Below are positions 43,001 through 55,000 of a DNA stretch of 64,000 nucleotides, piece by piece. Positions within the stretch are counted from its first letter, which is position 1. Every line of letters begins with the position of its first letter. Location of the stretch: the NCBI GenBank assembly GCA_020002185.1, contig CM034532.1:28590655-28654654 (forward strand). Reading direction: 5' to 3'. Under the pieces are notes generated by a model. That model made no database searches. It was not told the origin of the DNA and saw nothing but the letters and a program-made list of their open reading frames with translations. The DNA is from Paraescarpia echinospica. Taxonomy: Eukaryota > Annelida > Polychaeta > Sabellida > Siboglinidae. The position numbers were made by a program, and so were the translations under genes.

Positions 43001-46000
43001 ATTGGTAGGTAGCATGCTAGAGAACTGGCTTTGCAATCTTGGAATTGTAATAATAGTACCAGTATTTATCTTTATATTATTCATATATCAACATTAAAAA
43101 TAATTTTTATTTCAAAATGTGGAACACTATTATTGTTGAGTTAACCACTAAAAAGAAGACATAGCAAATAGTTGTTAATATATTTGAAAGTTGCTTTGTA
43201 GTCTAGGAGTAACTAGTAATGGCTGGTAGTGCAACTAAAATGCAATCTCTATTTATTAAAGTATGTATACAAAGTTTAAACAGCATTTTATTAATTTAAA
43301 TATTATATTCTAACATTCTATTTTAACATCCTTCTGTCCTAGGAACCTTTTGTGACCACAAAATGCAGCCGTGTGACAGTGGCCCGTGTAAAAACGGAGC
43401 GACATGTAGAAATGAAGCGGACAGGGTTCAATTCGTATGCGAGTGTCCACCTATGTTCAGTGGCACACTATGTGAGGCCCGGATGAAACCATGTGACTCC
43501 TCTCCCTGCTACAACAATGGCCACTGTGTTGATGTAAAGACAACATTTGTTTGTACCTGTCAGCGCCCTTATACCGGTGAGTTCATGATAAAAATAATAC
43601 AGACTACTTTACTAATCCTTGCAGGGAAATTGCGTTTCTGCCTGTGCCACGCATAAAATTACTAATATAAACACAAACATGCAAGAGTAAATGTCACATT
43701 AAAAAATCACACCCAAAATACAGGTACAAGCATAAAAACACCCACAGACACTCATTTATTGATTCTTTCATTCCCAGTTATTCCTCTCTTCTGATTAAGG
43801 ATGTTGACCACCAGAGGCACCAACGAACCATTGTATATTGTTGTTTTAGTCTTGGGCTCCTTAAATCGTCCACTATATTCACTGATTTTGTTTGTCAAAG
43901 TATGTCTTTAGTGGGTGCGTCATCATGTAATATGTCTATCAGTTTGTTTGTCAGTTGTGCATGCAATCGGTAAGTTATGTAAACCAAAAATATCTCTAAC
44001 ATCTAGACGAAATGAGTATTATCTGCCAAATAAATATTCCCTGGATTGCATCCACCTCAAGGACGTATTCTCCATGGACTTGATAATGAATATTAAATTA
44101 TTTCAAAATGCGGTGACATGATGTTCCTTTAAGAAAACGTTACCTAACTATTCATCCAGACTGAATTTGGAAATATATCTGCATGCGTTGACAAACATTG
44201 AGATATGAATGTCGTTTTGTCTTGTCCACCATATGTCAGTTTAAAACCTTGGAAGTTCATTCACTTCACGTTACTCCAGTTTACTAAGCTGTATGAATGA
44301 GTACCTGGCTGTAGACAGTGGTGGATATTTGTGTACAAAATGTCTTTGTGCATTAATTTGCAGCATGGCTGAATTCTTCCCAGATGAGTTGAGATGGTGT
44401 TCGATGAACAGGTCTGCCAGGGAGTAAAGTGTAAAGCGGTTTGAGCACTCCTGAGGACTGAATACTGCGCTATATAAGAACTTACATTTAAAAAATCTTT
44501 TTTGATTGCAGGTGTTCTCTGTGAGACCATGGAGGGTCTGTGCGACAGTGAGCCTTGTCACAACAACGGCAGGTGTCTGGAGAATGGACACAACTTCACC
44601 TGTCTCTGTCGTCCACCATTCGCTGGTCAGTTCATATTTGGCCACCTGCCTCGTGTCACAAATCTATACCGGCATCATTTGTTACCTTCTTGTTGGAAAA
44701 ACCCACTGCAAAAATAAACAATCCAGATTCCCACTGTAAGACCTCATCCTATCCTCTTTAATTAATGGTTATATTGTTGTTAAAACTGTAATTACATACT
44801 CATAATACATAGTAATATACACAGGACTTACTACAATGGTTAAACAAAATTAATACAGGGAATGACAAGTAAAAACATATATATATGTATAGATATTTAT
44901 ATATTATTGACAGTTATAATAATATACTTTGTTCCACTGTCGACGTCAGCCAATACTCTTGTACAACGTACATGTGTTATGTTGATTGATAGATGCGTTA
45001 TGTGACAGTGAGATATGTGTTTCATGTTGTAGGTGTGTTGAGATATGTGTGTGTCATGTTGTACGTGTGTTGTGTAGCAATGAGATATGTGTGTCATGTT
45101 TTAGATGTGTTATGTAACAATGAGATATGTGTGTCATGTTGTAGGTGTGTTGTGTAACAATGAGATATGTGTGTCATGTTGTAGGTGTGTTATATTCAGT
45201 GACAATGAGATATGTGTGTCATGTTGTATGTGTGTTGTGTAACAATGAGATATGTGTGTCATGTTGTAGGTGTGTTGTGTGACAAGATATGTGTGTCATG
45301 TTGTAGTTGTATTGTTTGACGAGATATGTGTGACATGTTATAGGTGTGTTGTGTGACAATGAGATATGTGTGTCATGTTGTAGGTGTATTGTGTGACAGG
45401 ATATGTGTGTCATGTTGTAGGTGTGCTGTGTGATGAGATATGTGTGTTATGTTGTAGGTGTGTTGTGTGATGAGATATGTGTGTTATGTTGTAGGTGTGT
45501 TGTGTGACGATGAGATCAGGAGCTGTGAGTGGAGTCCGTGTGAACACGGTGGCACGTGTCTGTCCGACAGTCTCGGCGTCTTCTGTTCCTGCACACACAA
45601 CTACGAGGGCATCTTCTGTCAGCTCAGAAAAGGCATGGTTCAACCACTATACCATTTTAATATCACATCATTTAAGAGGCCACATTACAGGTAGATAAGG
45701 TAATAATAATAATTGTAGATAATAATCAGGTTTTAGTGCCAGTATCTGCCAAATAAGGCATGCATGGCACTTGCACAGGATCTCACCATTTGGTCAGTTG
45801 AATATATATAAGTTCACTTCATAAAACTATATATAGAATTGCTAACAAAAATGTTTTCTTAAAACGTGTAACTATTATAAGATTAATATAATAAATAATC
45901 TAAAATCATTTTTTAGACATATTATAAAATCAGTATCATAAAAATGTCCTTAAAAAGAGTGATGTTTGTGGTAGGTGTGTGTCTACCCAGTCCCTGCCTT

Positions 46001-49000
46001 CATGATGGCATCTGCTGGCAGGTGAAGGAACAAGCCGCCTGCGACTGTATCAAAGGCTGGAAGGTGGGTCATTGGCAGTTGTGACTGAATTACTTTAAAT
46101 TTGTACATGAGTAGAAGTAAAAGTAATTAACCTCAGAACTACTTGAGAAAAAGTAAAAGTACCTTCTAAAAACCTACTTGAGTAAAAAGTTAAACTATTT
46201 GTAAGTAAATGTAGAAGTAAAAATAGAACAGAAAGATTCTTTCGTATCCGCCATAATTACTATGACAGTTGGAGATGACTTCATGTTGTACTTGCTTCCT
46301 GAAAAAAGGTTTGTATACAGATATGATCTGTCATAGTACTGCCTTCTTACTGACAAGTAATCAGTTACATTAAATGCCTTTATTTTGTAGAAATGACCTC
46401 TTTATAGGGAGCTAGTCAGTTCCTCTACCCTGAATTAGTGACATAGTTATTGTAGTCTTAACAACATTATATCAATTAATAAATGAAAAACTTGGAAGAG
46501 ATTGCCTCCTTTTAAAGTTGACCTGTGTGCTTACTGTCAAATAGTCATCCACGTTACCTTACTTTACTTTGTAGAATTGACCTCTTTAACTGCAGCCCAT
46601 TTCAAGCCTCATTGTGCCATTTGCAGGGTCGTTACTGTAAGGAGGTAGTGTTGGGGTGTGTTCCTAACCCCTGCAATGTGGGCAACTGTGTGGAGGGAAG
46701 CCAGGGACAGTTCCAGTGTGCATGTCCCCCCGGCTGGCTCGGCAGTCGCTGCCAGACCAGGAACCCTTGTCGATGTAAGTTGAAACTACCTTATTCATTC
46801 TGCTAACGTACAGCACAGTTAAAACAATGTCTTATGGTAGCATCAGCATTAAAATGACACAACAGTGGCGCCACCATGTGGAAGTTCTGTGTTGTTGTAC
46901 TGTTTCAAGTGTAACCAAAAACATAAGTTGACTGGAAGTGATTTATACATTCATTGATGGTGATTTTGTGCTGAAATGCTACAATGCTAATGCTGCCGAT
47001 GCAGGTGGAACTTTCTCATGATGTAACTGATTGACAAGGAATTGATTACAATAAGTGATGGATCGGATGACCAGTTTTAGTCATAGGTTGACGCTGCTGA
47101 AAAGGGAGTGTACCTTAATTAGAGCGTGTACACTTAATAGAATGAATACAGTAGGTCTAATGTCATATACGATGCAGAATAAATGCTGTATATGACCAAT
47201 ATCTTAGAAGACTTTTATGACTCTTATTTGATATTTATTAATGTGACTTAATTTGTTTATCATTTCTTTTAATTGATTTTATAATACCTTTTTTTTTAGT
47301 AACTTTTAAACTTGTGAGAAAATTTATTTGTTACTGAACTTAAGGTACACAAAATATATAATTTTTTATTTTTTTGGTTGTTGGTTGTGCTGTATGTGTC
47401 CGAATACAAACAGTCTTACGATATTCCTATGTTGCCTCCAGTGACCCCGTGTCAACACGGCGGTACATGTGTGGCTCTGGAACGGGGCTTCCACTGTGTC
47501 TGTGCCACTAGCTACACAGGAAGGATGTGTGAGAATGCCCTCCCAGCATGCATCAGTCTACCCTGTCTCAACGGCGCACAGTGCTATGATGGGGGTTCAA
47601 CCACGGCATTCAGCTGCTTCTGTGCAGCAGGTAGGTGCTGCCACCTGTCAGCCATTTGTGGCAGCCTTAATGCGGCCTTGATAAAATATGTGTGCTGTCG
47701 TTTTGAAACATTCTGGTTGATACTTTTGTTTGTTATTATGTTGGTATCATCCGTCGTAATGTACAGAATTTTCGAAGTTAGCCAACCCATTTAGCGGGGC
47801 TCTGTAGTGCAGTGTGTGTGTTGTACGCTTAGTGAGTAGGTCCAGTTCCAGCCTTCTTGAGGCTGGGATACATTGGCACTTTTTACATGACCAGACCCAA
47901 CCAGATCTGACCCTCCGACTACAATGTATCCAGTGCTTATCCACTACATCGACTGACCGCGTTATACTCAAAGCTGGCGTGATGTCATAATCACGTAAAC
48001 CTGAAAATGTTTGACTGCGTCAGACTGACACTGACTAGTTCCAACATACTGGTATTCGAAAGTTTTCTAGTTTACGTGATTATGATGTCACGCCAGTTTC
48101 GAGTATAGCACAGTCAGTCGGTATAGTGGATACATTGTAGTCGGAGGGTCTGGTCTGGTTGGGTCTGGTCTGGTCGTGTCGAGCAAAAAAGTGCCAGTGT
48201 ATAATAATTGCAGTATTTTGATCATGCTGACCATTTAATTTCTGCTGTCGTTAAGTACGTCATTGCATAGAGCAGATGGTAATTAATCATCTTCCCGGTA
48301 AACCAAACATAATGACACTGTGGCACCCTCTAGAGTCTCACTGTAGTCACCAACTTTAAATTAAAAATGGTACATAAGTGATCTGAATTCTGCAACACTA
48401 CTTGATGGCTGGCAGAGAAGCGCAGATAATCTGACACCAACTACGGTGTTGTCCAATTATTTATGCTACTCTGCCAATCTCGTATAATTATACTGGGATG
48501 TAATACTGCAAATTCCATTTGATATAAGGATAGATGACGTCTTTACAATGGGGTTTTGCTGTAGTTCCACTTTCACATTTGGAATTTACTCTAATTTAAA
48601 GCCTTGTCACATTCATCGTGAGCGGGAAAGTGATGTGATTCACCCCAGTGCTAGTTATAGTTTTGTCCATTATATATAATTCAGCATTCATGTATTGCCG
48701 CTTGACCTACTGTGCTTTATAATGAAGGTCATATTCCTTATTTTGAGAAATGTTAAAAACATAGTTGTTTCATGGCTACTCACCTGAATCTAAGAGGTCC
48801 CATTTGTTCTTGGTTTCAATAAATAAGTACTCGCAAAATGGTAAATCAACGTTTAGGTCCTTATATATTGTTGCAGGTTACACCGGGTTGAGTTGTGATG
48901 TCGACATAGACGACTGCGCTGACAACAAACAGTGTCTACATAATGGCACATGTGTGGACCTTGTCAATGGCTTCAGGTAAGTTCGTTCTGTTTACCATAA

Positions 49001-52000
49001 CAGTTCGTAGTTCCTATTTCTAGAGGCGTGTGATTAGCTGACATGTACACTACTACGTTTTCCTGGTTGTCTTTTTTGTCTGTCCCCCACTAACAGCTTT
49101 TTCCTTAAACTTTTCTTCCCTTGCCTTTTGCATATCCCTCAACGCAGTCTTCATATTTTAATTGTGGTCTGTCCCCTTTCCTGTTTTATCGCTGTTTCAC
49201 AACTTCTCCTCTCTTTAGTAATCAGTAAACAAGTCAACGCAAATCATCAGTCAAAATCAAGTCATGCATACAGTATACAAAGGAAATTGTAATGAGATCA
49301 TAAAATATGTCATGAGATAATAAAAAAGAAAAGAAATAATGTTTGAAAAGGAGTAGATATGAAGTTGTAAAATTATAAATATCTTCCGCAAACTGTGCCC
49401 TTGGGTCTGAGTCAATGTTCAAGTTAGTCCACTATTGTAAAGATAAGTTCTTATACAACTATTGTAAAGGTAAGTTCTTATAGAGTGCAGTATGCAGTGT
49501 TTTGGAATGCTCCAAGCGCTTTATACCCTGGCAGACCTGTTCAATCGAACACCATCTCGACTTCACTGGGAAGCATTCAGTCATGCTGCAATTAATGTAC
49601 AAAGACTATTTCTACACAAATATCCACCACTGTCTATATAGCCAGGTACTCAGTCAAACAACTGAGTGAACTGGAGCAATGCAAAGTAAACGAACTTGTC
49701 CAATGTTGGACACGGTGGCACAGGATTCAAACCCAGGTTCTCAAGATTGAGAGTCTGATGCTCTAGCCACTGTGCCACTGTGTGTGGCTTTAATGGTTTG
49801 TGTAGTAACATCTAAAATCCTCGTCTATTTCAGATGTGACTGCGCTGTTGGTTTCTCCGGACCTTTCTGCAGCCTGCGAGACAACTGCCTGACGACACCT
49901 TGCTATGGTGGCGCCACCTGTGTCAATGTACCGAACCATCAATACAGTACTGATTTTAGTTGCATGTGTCCAACATTGTACAGTGGTGCCATCTGTCAGC
50001 AGTACGATTTTTGCTCTTCGCAACCGTGTCGTAACCAGGCAACCTGCACAAACAAACCCACGGGTTTCAGGTACACGAAAATGTGTTAATTAATGTTGAC
50101 TTGCTAAAGTTCTTATTTTTCGTCTTATCAAGATGGCTTGATTGGTAATAATTGAAGTAAATTGTTTTTATTTGGCATAAATAATACAAAAACCAAGTAC
50201 ATGTGGTAACAGTAAATGCCAGGACGCCAGTAGAAACCAGGATACCCTAAATGGTATATAATATTGATATACATGTAGTTACTTTTGTGTTTCATCCTCA
50301 AAGTTTAAATAAAAAACATTGGTGTGTACTAAGAATCGAAAATCACAGAATCGTAACAAAATCTGAAATATATGTTGCAGATTTGTTACGCAAATTGTGA
50401 TATTAAATGATTTTGTTATAAAAAATGTGGTATATCCACGCGTGCTGTCAGTCCATATAGCTGCACATGCACCATGCAGCATGTTGGTGCTCATTGGCTG
50501 AAAATGGATATATCGCATTTTTATTTTTAAAAAGATGGATGGTGCTTCTCTCATTTGGAAAACACTTGTGCACGTTGTTTAATGGGGATTTATCACAAGT
50601 TTGTATGAATTAGATAGTATCCTAGCTCGACATGTGTTTAAACAAACATTTCGTCCTTGTTTGGGCAAAATTTCAAAGATGGCGTTTATAACGTTTTGCC
50701 CTGAAACCCTTCAAGTGTATATGAGTTAATCTGTAATATTTCTTCCTCCAGGTGCGTGTGTACTTCACTGTACACAGGAACTGTTTGTGAACAGGAGATC
50801 ATTGGCTGCAAAGGTTGGTACTGATCACATCTCACAAGCTCAATGGCCTAGTTTTTTTCAGGAATAATTTTTCTTACATTTCACGTCAACAGCTAACAAG
50901 TTGAAGTCTTTCATTAACACATTCCAAAACCTCTTTGTAATAACATGATCTGTCCTTAAATCAGATGGACTATATGTTTATTGTGCCCCGGCATGATCAT
51001 ATGAAACTGGCAGAGAAGCATAGATAATTGAACAACACTGTTGGTGGTGTCACATTATTTGCACTACTTTGCCAGCCATCGAGTAGCGTTGCAGTGGAAT
51101 GCAGATTGCATATGTATCATTTTTATTTTTTAAAGTTGGTGACTATGTCCTCGAACATTGCAGCCATGGTTGCAATTCGGCTTTCACACAATTCAAATGT
51201 TCGTCTGCTAAATGGTACCTGATGACATAAACGATAGTTTTGTCACCATTGAACATTCTGTTTTGTGCACAATGGCCATGCCATCATGTTATCACACGGA
51301 TCCATCGTATTGGGATATGTTCGACTTCATAATCATAGCAGTATGACTGTATTGGATTTAGCATATCTCCTGATGGCGCTGTAGTGTCGTTACATTTGAT
51401 TTACCAGCCGAAGAGATCGCTACCGGAAAATTCTTATCTGTTACATACAATGCCATAATCGGCAACAACAGAAATTAAATAGTCAGTGGGGACGAGTTTA
51501 TGATAAAAATACTGAAATAGTGAAAACAGTTGTCCTTGGATTATTGCTCCACGAGTGGGTTTATAATGGCATATAGAAGAGCATCTTGTGATTGTAGCGA
51601 CTTTGTTCCAGGTGTGACATGCAGTGGTCACGGCGTGTGTGTCCCAGAAGGGTTGTATGGTCACACGTGTCACTGTACTACTGGCTACTCCGGTGTTGAC
51701 TGCGCGACCGCGGTGTGTGACAGTCAGCCGTGTCTTCATGATGGTCTGTGTCACATGACAGACAGTGGTCGCGGATACGTGTGCGAGTGTGTCACTGGGT
51801 GGGCAGGACTCAACTGTGAGACAGGTAAGGTGTCGTTTTGTTTGTGGTCGTCAATAATCTTGTGATCCAGCACTGTTTTCTTTCACTGGTTGTCGTTTAC
51901 GGAGACTGTGGTATCTTAGACTATGTTTTGTATCATTTTAAATGGAAATAAACTATGTATAGAGTTAACTGTATTGATTTTATGTCAGCCTATGGATTAT

Positions 52001-55000
52001 GTGGAGGAACTAGAAAGTGTTTTTATTTAAAAGTACAGGTTCTGATTGATGTGAGGATATGCAGGTGTGTTTGTGTTTTAATAGCATCTCTACATGTATG
52101 CACACAAATGCATGCGTATGCATGTACATTCAGGCAAACACACAAACCTGTGCTTAGACAGACACGAACACACATGCACACTGCCACACACACACACACG
52201 CACATGCACACACACACACACATGCACGCATGCACACACACACTCACACGCACACACGCACACACAGACACACTTTGTTGCATCTTTGTTGGTTACTCTA
52301 CTCATCACCATTTCATTTCAGACACCCAAACGATATCTCCACAGCTTAGCGGCAGTTCGTTCATGCACTTTGCACCAGTAGATGGCACTGCATCGCTGAC
52401 ATCGCTGGATGTGTTGCTGTGGGCCCAGGAAGGAACAGGTCTCATCTTCTACTCGAGTCAGTACTCGACGCGTCAGTCCGTGGGCGATTTCATCGCTCTT
52501 GGTTTACAAAACAACATCATTGTACTGTACGTTAATTTAGGTAAGTTGTAAAAATTGCAATTTCAATATTTGTTGTTCACCTCCTTGTTCCCTGCTGTAC
52601 AGGGGTGGGGGTCAGGTACGGTTGTGTTGAACCACTTGCTGTGTCTTTCCAAAGTTTTCTATTTATATATACTAAAACATATTGCCAGTGACCAACGACC
52701 TTAGTTTACTTGCCGAAGCAGCAAGAAGAACGTAGATTACATTCTCCAGGTAAATTCTCAAGAATGCATGTGTTTTCCTATAGATATGACATGGGTTTTG
52801 ATGGCTTTTACCCGAAAGTAACTTGAACATAATCTAATATTCAGTTATGTGTAAAATGAAAATACTGGAAACAGATTCTTGTAGACATTGAAGCAATACA
52901 ACTGTTTTGTCTGACCATCCCATGTACAGTGGGACCTCACTATTATTATTAAGGTCATCCTTGGGATGGGCAAAAGTGATGTGAAAGATGAGATGACCGT
53001 ATAAACAGGGCTACTTTTCTATACTTTACTGCTGTTATAAAAATTATTTTCGGACTATTCCAGGGTGACCTTAATGTTAAGGTGGCTGTATTATCAAGGT
53101 GATCGTAAAGTGAGGTTCAACTGTTACTGTACACCTTCTATACATACATCTAATCGGAGTTCCCTTTGCCGCAGGATCTGGCATTTTGACACTACGTGGC
53201 CCAGCAATACCACTGGAAGCTTGGGTGACAATTCAGGTGACCCGTAGTGGGCAAGACGTCACACTGACCAGTGATGGCAAACCGGTCACAGGTCGCACTC
53301 CTGGCATGAAATCTGGACTCAGGTTAACCTCTGACCTTTGGGTAGGAGGGGTCAACAGCAGTGTGTACCTGCCAGGCGAGGTCAAGTTTGAGAAAGGTTT
53401 CATTGGGTGCATGCAACATGTCAAGGTATGAAATATAGTATTTGTTAGTGTTTAATTTTGTGTATATCACATGCACTGGTCCAGTAAGAGCCTGACAGTA
53501 TAGACGTGGAACTGAATGTGTATCAGTAAACTATCATGCATGTGTTCTTAGTTAATTTACCTTTGTTTAATGTCAGTATTTTGGATGGTATCTTAATCAG
53601 AGTACAGAGGTCACCACATTAATGTGAAGAAGAAGAAAACAACTCCCAAAATGTTGGTGCAAAACGAATGTACTGGTAGGTAGACTTGGAAAAGGGGAAA
53701 CATATGGTTGATCTTAGGAATTATTTATTTGATGAGTGGCTTTAGCAATTTAACTGAGTAATTCATTGATATACTTGTTGGTGCATATCCTACTAGTCAG
53801 CTACTAATTTGTCACTGGGCTATTGTTTTTATACTAACATAACATTTTTATTTTCAGCAGTCAATGTTTCTACAATAATACAGTCGAACCATGCTTTATG
53901 GTCACCTTGGTAGTACAGTCACCTTACAATTAAGATCACCCTAGTACAGTCCCAAATTATTTATGTAAATAAATAAATAAAAGTACTTATATAGCGCCCA
54001 ATCAATTAAAATTGCCCTCTTGCGCTTTACATACATGCACACGTATATAATAGTATTTTACATAAAAAGAAATGCTAACTAAGAAATAAATATTAAAAAA
54101 AATATAACATTACCTTAAATATAGTTACTAAAAAAAGAGATCATTAAAAAAACGTTTCAATAAATTAAGACATTCTTAAAAACTACTATAAATACATTAA
54201 TTTATACAAGAAGAATAACCATAAATATGTTAAGAAACTAATAAAACAAAAAATATTTTTATCAATAGAAAGCACATAAAATGTCCTCGTCGGTGAATTA
54301 TAAAAACGCTTGTTTAAAAAGGTGAGTCTTCAAAAGTGTTTTAAACACTTGTAATGATGTTGCTGTCCTGAGCGTAGGAGGCAAATTGTTCCATAGAACC
54401 ACCGAGCAAACCGCGAAACGGTGATCACTATGAGTAACAGTTTGTGAGGCTGGTACGAACAAAAGGCGAGGCTGCGAGGTAGATCGTAGAGTTTTGTTGA
54501 TGGGGCGGTAGCCAATTAACTCACATATGTAGTCCGGCGCTACACCATTCAAGGCACAATACGTAAACACCAGCATTTTGTAGGTCGGTCTCAAATGAAC
54601 GGGTAGCCAGTGTAAACACTGCAACACGGGCGTGATGTGTTCGTATTTCCTCGTGCGAGTAATTAGGCGAGCGGCACAGTTCTGCACCCTTTGTAGACGT
54701 TGCATCACTGTGGGAGACCATAAAGAAGTGCATTCCCATAATCTAAACGGGATGTCACTAGTAACAGCAAAGTGTAGGAAATTAGTCCCGCTAATAGGGT
54801 CACCTCGCCAGTCAGGTCACTTTTGGCCAGCCCCGAGGGTGACCTTAATACGGTCACCTCGCCAATCAGGTCACTTTTGACCAGTCCTGAGAGTGACCTT
54901 AATACGGTCACCTCGCCAGTCAGGTCACTTTTGGCCAGTCCCGAGGGCGACCTTAATATGGTCACCTCGTCAGTCATGTCACTTTTGACCAGTCCCAAGG

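Noticed and set aside
41859..43084. Minus-strand frames of 98 and 246 codons opposite exon 11
   Set aside because: The opposite strand codes 14 well-formed EGF domains; these are shadows.
44990..45494. CRISPR-like array
   Set aside because: The repeats are contiguous and degenerate without unique spacers, in an animal intron.
45458..45694. Exon 14 extended to a GT donor at 45691
   Set aside because: It would end in phase 2, which gives a stop soon after joining exon 15; the GC donor at 45633 keeps phase 1.
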